Shown piece after piece: positions 14,775 through 23,087 of a stretch of 64,000 bases of DNA. Origin of the DNA: WVYX01 sp039592335 (GTDB lineage Bacteria; Gemmatimonadota; Gemmatimonadetes; Gemmatimonadales; GWC2-71-9). The notes under the pieces were generated by a model. That model was not told where the DNA came from and searched no databases. It saw only the letters and a list, made by a program, of their open reading frames with translations. The position numbers were made by a program, and so were the translations under genes. The number at the start of each line of letters is the position of its first letter. Position 1 is the first letter of the stretch. The stretch is taken from NCBI GenBank assembly GCA_039592335.1, contig JBDHBX010000002.1, positions 1 through 64,000 of the forward strand. Reading direction: 5' to 3'.

Positions 14775-16334
14775 ATGGTGGGACTCCCGAAAGCCGCCAC
14801 ACTCGTCTGGGCCCTGTTGCTGTTCGCAGCGGGGAGCGCGCTCGCACAGGAGTTCCGGGTGGACGAGACGACCATCCCGGAGATCCACCGGGCCATGCGA
14901 GAGCAGGGCCTCACCGCGCGCCTCCTGGTGGAGCACTACCTGGCGCGCATCGAGGCGTACGACAAGCGGGGCCCGGCGCTCAACACCGTCATCACCCTGA
15001 ACGGCCGGGCGCTGGAGCGCGCCGACTCGCTCGATGCGTACTTCCGCCGTACCGGTGACTTCGTGGGGCCGCTGCACGGCATTCCGGTCATCGTGAAGGA
15101 CAACTTCGATACCAACGACATGCCGACCACGGCCGGCTCGCTCTCCCTGCAGGGGTCGGTGCCCCCGGACGATGCCTTTCAGGTGCGCAAGCTGCGGGAA
15201 GCCGGGGCGATCGTGCTCGCCAAGTCGAACATGGCCGAGTTCGCGTTCTCGCCGTACGAGACGGTGGGATCCGCGCTGCCCGGCTACACGCGGAACCCCT
15301 ATGCGCTGAACCGGGTGACCGCCGGCTCCAGCGGAGGGACCGCCGGTGCGGTGGCGGCCAACCTCGGGGCGGTGGGGATGGGGACCGACACAGGGAACTC
15401 GATCCGCGGCCCGTCGTCGCACAACTGTCTCGTGGGGATTCGCTCGACCATGGGGCTCACGAGCCGGGACGGCATCGTGCCGCTGTACTTGGATCGCGAC
15501 ATCGGCGGGCCGATGACGCGCACCGTGGAAGACGCGGCCATCGTGTTCGACGTGATTGCGGGGCACGATCCCGCCGACCCCTGGTCCGAGCCCGGCCGCA
15601 GGGCCGAGCGGTACACCGACCATCTCGTGGCCGACGGACTGCGCGGCGCCCGCATCGGCGTGCTGCGGCAGCTGTCCAACACCGAGACGGCCGATCCCGA
15701 GGTGCTGCAGCGCTTCGAGGAGGCGCTGGTCGACCTGCGGGCGGTTGGGGCGGTCGTGATCGACTCGGTGGTTGTGCCCGAGCTAGACACGATTGAGGGC
15801 ACCATGTGGTGCCGCCGCTTCCGCCACGACATCGAAGCCTACCTCGCGAGCGTCGGGCCGGACGCCCCGGTGAAGACCCTCGATGAGATCATCGAGTCGA
15901 ACCGGTTCCACCCCCCCATCGAGCAGCGGCTGCGGTTCTTCCAGGGCTTCGACCAGCCGCCCGAGGAGGACGAAGGGTGCCGGGAGGCCGCGCGGAACAC
16001 GGCCGCGCTGCGTGTCGGGATGCGCCGTGTGCTCGAGGAGCATCACCTCGATGCCGTGGTCTATCCCTCGTGGAACAACCCGCCGCGACTGATCGGCGAT
16101 CTCACCACGCCGCACGGCAACAACAGCTTTAAGATCTCGCCGCCGACCGGGTTCCCCGCCATCACCGTGCCCATGGGGTTCGTGCGGGGCCACCTGCCGG
16201 TGGGTCTCCAGTTCCTCGGCGATGCCTGGTCGGAGCCGACACTGATCAGGCTGGCGTATTCGTACGAACAGGCGACGCGACACCGGCGCCCACCGGAAAC
16301 CACACCTCCCGTGGGCGCCATCGCGTTGCCCTGA
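14775..16334 (+). CDS. secreted amidase (amidase signature family)
   Basis: 519 residues with a cleavable signal peptide (ends near SALAQ). The start is supported by GGAGGAGG before the ATG. The amidase signature runs through TAGSSGGTAGAVAANLGAVG and GTDTGNSIRGPSSHN, giving the Ser-cisSer-Lys triad: Lys in VIVKDN, the bridging Ser in SSGG and the nucleophile in GNS. The family hydrolyses carboxamides, such as peptide amides or acyl amides; GatA is excluded because this copy is exported and has no GatB or GatC beside it. The next gene encodes an exported M81 metallopeptidase, suggesting joint breakdown of amide-bonded compounds outside the cytoplasm. Confidence 0.88.
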   Translation: MVGLPKAATLVWALLLFAAGSALAQEFRVDETTIPEIHRAMREQGLTARLLVEHYLARIEAYDKRGPALNTVITLNGRALERADSLDAYFRRTGDFVGPLHGIPVIVKDNFDTNDMPTTAGSLSLQGSVPPDDAFQVRKLREAGAIVLAKSNMAEFAFSPYETVGSALPGYTRNPYALNRVTAGSSGGTAGAVAANLGAVGMGTDTGNSIRGPSSHNCLVGIRSTMGLTSRDGIVPLYLDRDIGGPMTRTVEDAAIVFDVIAGHDPADPWSEPGRRAERYTDHLVADGLRGARIGVLRQLSNTETADPEVLQRFEEALVDLRAVGAVVIDSVVVPELDTIEGTMWCRRFRHDIEAYLASVGPDAPVKTLDEIIESNRFHPPIEQRLRFFQGFDQPPEEDEGCREAARNTAALRVGMRRVLEEHHLDAVVYPSWNNPPRLIGDLTTPHGNNSFKISPPTGFPAITVPMGFVRGHLPVGLQFLGDAWSEPTLIRLAYSYEQATRHRRPPETTPPVGAIALP

Positions 16335-16413
16335 TGAGGCCACGGTGCGCAACGTGCGGAGGCGGCTGACGCGCAGGACCGACCGACTGAACCAGGAATC
16401 AAGAGGCATCGCC

Positions 16414-17925
16414 ATGATGTCACCAACACGACTCATCATTCCGGCCCTGCTCGTCACGCTGGCCGGTTGCACACAGGACACCGTCAGGATCGGGGTGGCC
16501 ACCTTCTCGCACGAGACCTGCACCTTCTGCCCGGTGCCGACGGGCGTCGCCGAGTGGGAGTATTACGGCCCACCGGTGGGCGGCGACGCGGTGCTCGAGC
16601 GCGGCGGCTACATCGGTGGATTCGTGAGCGGCGCGCGCGAGTACCGCGGCATCGAGCTGGTGGGCATCGTGTCGCCGCGCGGCGCCAAGGGCGGTTCGTC
16701 CGGCAGCTGGATCACCAAGGAAGCGTTCGACAAGTACAGCTACGGCATCGCGGAGGACCTGCGGCAGGCTGGAGAGCTGGACGGGGTCTTCCTGGCGCTG
16801 CATGGCGCGATGGCGGTGACCGACGTCTCCCGACCCGAGGCGGAGATCGTGCGTCGCGTGCGCGACGTGGTGGGTGACATTCCCATCTTCGTGACGCTCG
16901 ATCTCCATGCCAACGAGGACCACGAGCTGTCCGACGCCGCCGACGCCGTATTCATCGTGAAGCGCTACCCGCACTACGATGCGCGGCTCCAGGGCGAGCG
17001 GGCGGCCCGCATCATGTTGCGGACCATTCGCGGCACCTACACCCCGACGATGGCCACGCGCAAGCCCGGGGTCATCACACCCAGCGTGTTCCAGGGAACC
17101 GGTGAGTCGCCGGCGATGGACATCATGGAGCGGGCGCGCCGGTGGGAGAACCGGGTGCCCGACGTGTTCGTCTCGGTGGCGTTCGGGTTCGCGTACGCCG
17201 ACGTGCCCGAGGTGGGCGCCACGGTGATGGTCGTGGCGAACGACGACCAGGAGCTGGCCGACCGCGTCGCCGACGACATGTCGGACTACATCTGGCGGAT
17301 GCGCGAGGAGTTCGCGGGGAAGCGGCTTCCCAAGACCCGGGCGGGCGTCACGCAGGCGATCGCGGCGGCGATGGCGGGGCATACTCCGGTCGTGGTAGCC
17401 GACCACGCCGATCGCACCGGGAACTCGACCCACGTCCTGGAGGAGCTGATCCGGCAGCGGGCGCGGAACTTCTGCATCGCCACCATCGCCGACTCCCTCG
17501 CCATTCGGGAGATCGCGTCGCAGGCCGCGGTTGGTGAGGAGGTGAGCGTGTCAGTGGGCGGGTACGCCGACCGGTTCGCCGGCAACCCCGTGTCCATCGA
17601 CGGCGTGGTGGAGTACCTCGGTGTGTACGGTCGGTCGGACACCGTGGCCGTGCTGCGGTTCGGGAACAACAACCGGGTGATCCTCACGCCCCAGCTGCAT
17701 CAGGTGACGACCCCCGAGATCTTCGAGCGGTTGGGCATTGACCTTACCGAAGTGGACATCGCCGTGCTCAAGTCGCGGGTACACTTCCGCCGCGGTTTCG
17801 TCGAGACGGGATTGGCGGGAGCGGTCGTCATCGTGGACGCTCCTGGGCTCGGGCCCGCCGATTTGAGGACGATCGACTATCAGAACGTGCCGGAGGATCT
17901 CTACCCGATCTCCCGGCGTGACTGA
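16414..17925 (+). CDS. M81-family (MlrC-like) metallopeptidase lipoprotein
   Basis: 503 residues from the ATG at 16414 (a second ATG is the next codon). The signal sequence ends in a lipobox, LLVTLAGC, so it should be membrane-anchored. The mature part starts RIGVATFSHETCTFCP, as in MlrC/DUF1485 N-terminal domains, and includes LALHGAMAV, FVTLDLHANED (likely zinc ligands) and the later VVADHADRTGN, where most relatives read DNPGGG. MlrC of sphingomonads cleaves linearised microcystin, but most homologues have unknown peptide substrates. A lipoprotein form next to a secreted amidase is noteworthy. Its stop overlaps the methyltransferase start. Confidence 0.85.
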   Translation: MMSPTRLIIPALLVTLAGCTQDTVRIGVATFSHETCTFCPVPTGVAEWEYYGPPVGGDAVLERGGYIGGFVSGAREYRGIELVGIVSPRGAKGGSSGSWITKEAFDKYSYGIAEDLRQAGELDGVFLALHGAMAVTDVSRPEAEIVRRVRDVVGDIPIFVTLDLHANEDHELSDAADAVFIVKRYPHYDARLQGERAARIMLRTIRGTYTPTMATRKPGVITPSVFQGTGESPAMDIMERARRWENRVPDVFVSVAFGFAYADVPEVGATVMVVANDDQELADRVADDMSDYIWRMREEFAGKRLPKTRAGVTQAIAAAMAGHTPVVVADHADRTGNSTHVLEELIRQRARNFCIATIADSLAIREIASQAAVGEEVSVSVGGYADRFAGNPVSIDGVVEYLGVYGRSDTVAVLRFGNNNRVILTPQLHQVTTPEIFERLGIDLTEVDIAVLKSRVHFRRGFVETGLAGAVVIVDAPGLGPADLRTIDYQNVPEDLYPISRRD

Positions 17926-18692
17926 TGGACCCGACCGAGCGATTCACGCAACGGGTCGAGGAGTACGCGCGGTGTCGGCCGGGGTATCCTGGCGCGCTGT
18001 TGGAGTTGTTACGGGGCGAGCTGGGCCTGGCCCCGGAGCACGTCGTGGCGGATCTCGGCTCGGGGACGGGAATCCTGACACGGCTCTTCCTGGAGCACGG
18101 CAACACGGTGTACGGGGTCGAGCCGAACGCCGCGATGCGGCGGGCCGCCGAGGTCGAGCTGGCGGGATTCGGCGACTTCCACAGCGTGGCGGGCCGGGCC
18201 GAGGAGACCCAGCTGGAGGACGACGCGGCGGATCTGGTGGTGGCCGGACAGGCGTTTCACTGGTTCGACGTCGTGGCAGCACGTCGGGAGGTCCGGCGCA
18301 TTCTGAGGCCCTCGGGATGGGTCGTCCTGGTGTGGAATCACCGCCGCACGGTCGGCACCCTGTTCCTCGAATCCTACGAGATCTTCCTCGAGCGATGGTG
18401 TCCCGAGTACGGCGACGTGCGGGCGCGGTACGAAAACGAAGCGGAGCTGCGTACCTTCTTCGCGCCACATGGATATCAGGTGCGCACTCTCCACAATTCC
18501 CAGGAGTTCGACCGCGAGGGGCTCCGCGGGCGATTGCTCTCCAGCTCCTATGCGCAGGGGCCGGAGAGCGCGCAGCACGCGCCGATGCTCGCGGCGCTCG
18601 ACGACCTGTTTCTCGAGCACGCCGCGGGCGGGCGGGTGCGATTCGAGTATGACACGACGGTCTACTACGGCTCGGCCCGGGAAGGGAGGTAG
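17925..18692 (+). CDS. SAM-dependent methyltransferase, class I
   Basis: 255 residues, starting with a TGATG overlap on the M81 gene. SAM-binding motif I reads VVADLGSGTGILTRLFLEHG, with acidic VEPNAAM in motif II and AGQAFHWFD in the motif IV region, typical of COG2226/Methyltransf_11 proteins of the YcgJ/BioC-like kind. The AFHWF feature is shared with methyltransferases acting on small molecules and carboxylic acids. The substrate cannot be inferred. It is probably cotranslated with its neighbours. Confidence 0.85.
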   Translation: MDPTERFTQRVEEYARCRPGYPGALLELLRGELGLAPEHVVADLGSGTGILTRLFLEHGNTVYGVEPNAAMRRAAEVELAGFGDFHSVAGRAEETQLEDDAADLVVAGQAFHWFDVVAARREVRRILRPSGWVVLVWNHRRTVGTLFLESYEIFLERWCPEYGDVRARYENEAELRTFFAPHGYQVRTLHNSQEFDREGLRGRLLSSSYAQGPESAQHAPMLAALDDLFLEHAAGGRVRFEYDTTVYYGSAREGR

Positions 18693-18698
18693 TGCCAC

Positions 18699-19367
18699 AT
18701 GGAGCGAGCGGCGCAACTCGTAGCAGAGATCCGTGCCGAGCTGAGGTCTCTGGACCGGGAGATTCGGGAGCACCCGTACCCGGCGGCGCTGGGGACCGGC
18801 GATGTTGGAGCCGAAGCGCTTCGACCGTTCGTAGGGCACCAATACCACATCGTGCAGAGCGATCTGCGGTCAATGGCCACGCTGGTGCAGCGGTTCGGCC
18901 ACACGTCGGCTCGCGACTTCTTCGCGGGAGTTCTCCAGGGCGAGATCGCCGGGCTCGGTGGCTTGCTCGCTATGGCACGGAAGATCGGCATGGACGAAGC
19001 AGCGTTGGTGGACTACGAGGTCGCCGCCGAAGGGTTCGCGTATGCCACGTTCATGGCGTGGCAGTCCACCTACGCTTCGGCCGCGGAGTTCACCTGCGGG
19101 ATCCTGGTGAACTTCGAGGCGTGGGGGTACAACTGCGGCCGCATGAGCAACGCCCTGCAAGCGCGTCACGGGTTCGCAGCGGCGGAGTTGGGCTTCCTGG
19201 AGGCGTTCGCCAAGATGCCGTCGTTCGAGGAGCCGGCACTCGCGATCATTCAGGAGGGCCTGGATCATGGCGTCCCTGAGCGCGCAGTTCGCCGCGCCGC
19301 GCGGCTGTTCCAGGGGTTCGAGAAGATGTTCTGGGACACCATGGAGCGTCTTTCGGGGGGGCGGTAA
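18699..19367 (+). CDS. TenA/PqqC-like (heme-oxygenase fold) protein
   Basis: 222 residues, all-helical, with the spaced pattern HPYPAAL, FVGHQYHIVQSD, FAYATFMAWQSTY and NFEAWGYNCGRM seen in TENA/THI-4 and PqqC-type proteins. TenA proteins salvage thiamin pyrimidines; others in the fold are oxygenases or binding proteins. No thiamin gene lies nearby, so a TenA role is uncertain. It begins 6 bases after the methyltransferase stop and overlaps the alpha/beta hydrolase by one base, so the three form a translationally coupled set. Confidence 0.65.
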   Translation: MERAAQLVAEIRAELRSLDREIREHPYPAALGTGDVGAEALRPFVGHQYHIVQSDLRSMATLVQRFGHTSARDFFAGVLQGEIAGLGGLLAMARKIGMDEAALVDYEVAAEGFAYATFMAWQSTYASAAEFTCGILVNFEAWGYNCGRMSNALQARHGFAAAELGFLEAFAKMPSFEEPALAIIQEGLDHGVPERAVRRAARLFQGFEKMFWDTMERLSGGR

Positions 19368-20143
19368 TGACCGACACCATCTTCATGACGCACGGGATGT
19401 GGGGCGGCGGGTGGTACTGGGCGAAGTTCAAGTCTTTCTTCGAGGCACGTGGGTACCGCTGCGTCGCGACCACCCTGCGCTACCACGATGTCGATCCCGC
19501 GGCCGAGCCCGACCCTCGTCTCGGCACGACGAGCCTGCTCGACTACGTGCGGGACCTGGAAGAGGAGGTAGTGAGCCTCGGCACCGATCCCATTCTCATG
19601 GGGCATTCGATGGGCGGTCTGCTCAGCGCCATTCTGGCGAGCCGCGGGCACGGCAAGGCGCTCGTGCAGCTCAACCCTGCCCCGCCGCGCGGCGTGTTCG
19701 CGCTGCGCCCCTCGGTGATCCGAGCGTTCTGGAGCGCGCTCACCACGTGGGGATTCTGGCGCAAGCCCTTCCGGCAGACCTTCGCCGAGGCCGTCGACTC
19801 GATGTTGCAGATGCTCCCGCCCGACCAGCAGTGGGACGCCTATGCTCGATTCGTCCACGAGTCGGGGCGCGCGGCGAGCGAGGCCGGATTCTGGTTGTTC
19901 GATCGCGGGCGGGCGTCCGAAGTCCGGGAAGAGAACGTCCGGTGTCCGGTCTTGATCGTCGCGGGGGTGGAGGATCGCATCACCCCGACGGCGGTAACGC
20001 GACAGATCGCCGCTCGGTATGGCCCCCATGCCACGTATCGGGAATTCCCCGATCACGCACACTGGACTGTGGGAGAACCGGAGTGGGAAGATGTCGCGAC
20101 GTATGTTGCGGAGTGGTTGCGCGACGCCCTCGCACTGGGTTGA
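19367..20143 (+). CDS. alpha/beta hydrolase
   Basis: 258 residues. The oxyanion region reads MTHGMWGGGWYW, the nucleophile elbow is GHSMGG near residue 80, the acid lies in AGVEDRITP and the catalytic His in DHAHWT near the end. This is a complete alpha/beta hydrolase triad without a signal peptide, so it acts in the cytoplasm. The family includes esterases, lactonases and C-C hydrolases. It is the last gene of the coupled run that starts at the M81 lipoprotein. Confidence 0.85.
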   Translation: MTDTIFMTHGMWGGGWYWAKFKSFFEARGYRCVATTLRYHDVDPAAEPDPRLGTTSLLDYVRDLEEEVVSLGTDPILMGHSMGGLLSAILASRGHGKALVQLNPAPPRGVFALRPSVIRAFWSALTTWGFWRKPFRQTFAEAVDSMLQMLPPDQQWDAYARFVHESGRAASEAGFWLFDRGRASEVREENVRCPVLIVAGVEDRITPTAVTRQIAARYGPHATYREFPDHAHWTVGEPEWEDVATYVAEWLRDALALG

Positions 20144-20217
20144 CGCGACTCACCGTCGTCGGCACACTAGGGCGACGCGACACGTAACGGGACCCTGGCT
20201 CCCTGACTGAGAGTACC

Positions 20218-21834
20218 GTGAGCACGACTGCAGCGTTCACCAACATCGTCGATTCCTACCTCGACCTGCGCTGGAATCTGGATCCGGTGGCAGCGACTGC
20301 CGCCGGGGTGGTCGAACACGACCATCGACTGGGGACCCACGGCGAGGACGATGTCCGTCAGTACGTGGCGGCGCTGAAGTCCGAGACCGACGCCATGGAG
20401 GATGTGGAGCCCGACAGCTTGCAGGGGGAGATTGACCGGACGGCGCTGCTCGATGACGCCCGGGTCATGATCCATCGACTCGACAAGGAGCAGCCGCACG
20501 TGCGTAATCCCAACTTCTGGGTCTCGCACGTGCTGGAGGGGCTGTACCAGCTGCTGGTGCTACAGGATCGCTCGTGGGAGCACCGCGCCCGTGCGGCGGC
20601 CGCGCGGATCCGTGCGGTACCCGGCTACCTGGAGCAGGCAAGGGCGACGCTGCGTGACTGTCCATCGGTGTTCGTGGAGACCGGCCTCGACGTGGTCGCC
20701 CAGGGCGGAGCGCTCATCGGCGAGGTGCGCCGCCACCTCGAGCCTCCCGACGACGAGGCATTCTCGCAGGCGTGCGACGAGGCCGCGACGGCGCTGCGCG
20801 AGTTCGGACAGCACCTGCAGGACGAGTTGTTGAACGAGGCGAATGGCGACTTCGCGATCGGCGAGCACGCGTTCAACTTCCGTCTCCACTACCAGCATGC
20901 CCTGCGCAACACCGCGCCCGAGTTGTGGCGCTACGGTCTCGCCCTGGTGGAGCAGGTCGAGGCGGAGCTTGCCCAGGCTGCCGAGGCGATCGAGCCCGGG
21001 GTCCCGTGGCAGGATGTCGCGGACCATCTGCGCACCGAACACCCGTCGAGCGGAGAGTTGGTGGGCGCCTACGCGGCACAGATGGAGCGTGCCAGACGCT
21101 TCGCGGAGGAGCGCGGGCTCGTGTCGCTGCCGGAGGGAGCGCTCGAGGTCGTCGCCACGCCGGCCTTCCTGCGCCCGCTCATCCCGTTCGCCGCCTATCA
21201 TCCGCCGGGGGCGTTTTCGCCCGACCGAACGGGCTGGTTCTACGTGACCCCGCCGGAGCCTGGAATGGGGCCGGAGGCGGAACGGAGCATGCTGCGCGAT
21301 CACTGCGTATACAACCTGGCGTCCACCGCGCTGCACGAGGGATACCCCGGCCATCACCTGCAATTCCTCTTCGCGCAGGCGCAGGAGCGCACGGTGCGCA
21401 AGGTGGTGGATACCCCGCTCACGATCGAGGGCTGGGCCCTGTACTGCGAGGAGATGATGGCCGAGGAAGGCTTCTTCTCCGGCCCGGAGGAGTTGCTCTT
21501 CCAGAAGATCGCGCTGCTATTCCGCGCCTTACGCATCGTGCTCGACGTGGGCCTCCACACTCGCGGCATGAGCTTCGACGAGGCCGTGGCCCAGCTGATG
21601 GAGAAGATCCAGGTGGATCACTCGCACGCGGAGGCCGAGGTGCGGCGCTACTGTGCCGAACCGGCGTATCAGCTCTGCTATGCCGTGGGGCGGCGGGAGC
21701 TCCGGTCGCTGCGCGAGGCCTATCGCGCGGCACAGGGCGCCGACTACTCGCTGCGCGGCTTTCACGATGCCGTGCTGAGCTACGGCGGTCTCCCCGTGAG
21801 TCTCATGCGGTGGGGCATGGGGCTCGATGAGTAG
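20218..21834 (+). CDS. DUF885-family protein (putative metallopeptidase)
   Basis: 538 residues from a GTG. The strongest feature is HEGYPGHHLQ near residue 377, the HExxHH-like zinc signature of DUF885 proteins, with a downstream glutamate in EGWALYCEEMMAEEGF. The remainder is helical, as in M32/M3-like peptidases. No signal peptide is visible, although many relatives are secreted. It is 18 bases upstream of the cory-CC-star gene and may share its transcript. Possible weak promoter elements lie in the 75-base gap before it (TTGACG at 20140). Confidence 0.85.
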   Translation: MSTTAAFTNIVDSYLDLRWNLDPVAATAAGVVEHDHRLGTHGEDDVRQYVAALKSETDAMEDVEPDSLQGEIDRTALLDDARVMIHRLDKEQPHVRNPNFWVSHVLEGLYQLLVLQDRSWEHRARAAAARIRAVPGYLEQARATLRDCPSVFVETGLDVVAQGGALIGEVRRHLEPPDDEAFSQACDEAATALREFGQHLQDELLNEANGDFAIGEHAFNFRLHYQHALRNTAPELWRYGLALVEQVEAELAQAAEAIEPGVPWQDVADHLRTEHPSSGELVGAYAAQMERARRFAEERGLVSLPEGALEVVATPAFLRPLIPFAAYHPPGAFSPDRTGWFYVTPPEPGMGPEAERSMLRDHCVYNLASTALHEGYPGHHLQFLFAQAQERTVRKVVDTPLTIEGWALYCEEMMAEEGFFSGPEELLFQKIALLFRALRIVLDVGLHTRGMSFDEAVAQLMEKIQVDHSHAEAEVRRYCAEPAYQLCYAVGRRELRSLREAYRAAQGADYSLRGFHDAVLSYGGLPVSLMRWGMGLDE

Positions 21835-21852
21835 GGAGCGCGCCTCTCGCAC

Positions 21853-22128
21853 ATGAGGTGGTGGAGTGGCCTGCGGCGCCGGCTGCGTGTCGCCCGCGAG
21901 ATCTACGAGGGGATGTTCGTCGCTCCGTATCGCTCGCAGATCTACCGCGAATATCTCGAGCAACGGGACCTCTTCCTGCTGGCCGGGTTCTCGGACCTGC
22001 TCGGTGCGCCGAACCCCGTGGCGTTCTACACGCTGGAACTCTATCCCGAGCTCATCGAGCAGTTCCACCGGTGGCATCTGCGCATGGGGATGGAGCACTC
22101 CCCCCAGGGGGGCTTCCGGTGCTGCTAG
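21853..22128 (+). CDS. cory-CC-star protein
   Basis: 91 residues ending in Cys-Cys immediately before the stop. It shows the family pattern: an N-terminal basic helix, APYRSQIYREYLEQRDLFLL, FSDLLGAPNPVAFYTLELYP, then FHRWHLRMGMEHSP and the CC terminus. Proteins of this type are known by name but not by function; they are commonly encoded next to an ArsA-like ATPase, as here, where the two genes overlap by 10 bases. The C-terminal Cys pair could be a metal or redox site, or a ligand handed to the ATPase; that is inference. Confidence 0.85.
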   Translation: MRWWSGLRRRLRVAREIYEGMFVAPYRSQIYREYLEQRDLFLLAGFSDLLGAPNPVAFYTLELYPELIEQFHRWHLRMGMEHSPQGGFRCC

Positions 22129-23087
22129 CGCGGGAGGTGCTGTTCTTCGGCGGCAAGGGAGGCGTAGGCAAGACCACTCTGGCCTCGGCGTTTGCGCTGC
22201 TAGCCGCCGAGAGAGGGCAACGCACGCTGCTGGTGTCTACCGACCCGGCGCACTCCACCGGTGACATCCTCGAGCTGGCCGTGGGTCCCGAGCCACGTGA
22301 GGTCCTGTCCAGGCTCTGGGCCATGGAGATCGATCCGGTCCAGGAGGCGGATCGCTACATCGCCGACGTGAAGGCCCGCATCGCCGACACCACACCACCC
22401 AGGTTGATGGCCGAGGTCGAGCGTCAGATCGACATCGCCCGCGTGTCGCCGGGCGCTGAGGAGGCCGCGCTGTTCGATCGGTTCACCCGGATCATGGAGG
22501 AGGCGGGCGACCGGTACGATCGCCTCATCTTCGACACGGCACCGCTGGGGCACACGTTGCGGCTGCTGTCGTTGCCGGAGCAGATGGCGACCTGGATCAG
22601 CGGGTTGATCGGCCGCCGCAAGAAGGTGAACGCGCTCGGGCGCATGTGGCGGCGCGTCGCGGGCGCGGCGGCCGGTGACGGGGCGCCGCCGCACGACCGG
22701 GTGCTTGCGGCGCTCGAGCAGCGCAAGGCGCGCTTCGAGCGCGCGCGTGCGGTGCTCACCGACGCGCGGCGCAGCGCGTTCGTGCTCGTGGCAACGCCGG
22801 AGCGGCTCCCGCTTCTGGAGGCGGAGAAGGCCGTGGGCACGCTGGATCGCTACGGAATCCCGGTAGGAGCGGTATTCCTGAACCGGGTGCTCCCCGATGA
22901 TGTGACGGGGGAGTTTCTCGAGCGGCGGCGGGAGCGCGAGTCGCGGTATCTTGATCAGGCGGCTGCGACGTTCAGCGGTCACACCGTGCACCACGTACCC
23001 CTGCAGGAGACCGACGTGCACGGCCTCGCGGCGCTACGACGTATCGTTGCGTGCCTTCACGAGTCGGAGCGCGCCTCTCTCAGCTGA
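22119..23087 (+). CDS. ArsA-family ATPase, partner of cory-CC-star
   Basis: 322 residues from the GTG at 22119, inside the end of the cory-CC-star gene. The deviant Walker A motif GGKGGVGKT is at residues 11-19, switch I includes STDPAHSTGD, and the Walker B/switch II region reads RLIFDTAPLGHTLRLL. These are hallmarks of ArsA/Get3 SIMIBI ATPases. Single-domain length rules out the tandem ArsA of arsenite pumps, and no arsB or arsD is present. The pairing implies a function with the small CC protein rather than arsenic export. It ends in an 8-base overlap with the convergent CDF gene. Confidence 0.88.
   Translation: MLLAREVLFFGGKGGVGKTTLASAFALLAAERGQRTLLVSTDPAHSTGDILELAVGPEPREVLSRLWAMEIDPVQEADRYIADVKARIADTTPPRLMAEVERQIDIARVSPGAEEAALFDRFTRIMEEAGDRYDRLIFDTAPLGHTLRLLSLPEQMATWISGLIGRRKKVNALGRMWRRVAGAAAGDGAPPHDRVLAALEQRKARFERARAVLTDARRSAFVLVATPERLPLLEAEKAVGTLDRYGIPVGAVFLNRVLPDDVTGEFLERRRERESRYLDQAAATFSGHTVHHVPLQETDVHGLAALRRIVACLHESERASLS

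Noticed and set aside
14775..16334. GatA subunit of the amidotransferase
   Set aside because: It has a signal peptide and no gatB or gatC neighbours, so it is a secreted amidase.
22119..23087. Arsenite-pump ATPase ArsA
   Set aside because: Single ATPase domain only, no arsB, arsD or arsR nearby, and it is coupled to a cory-CC-star gene.
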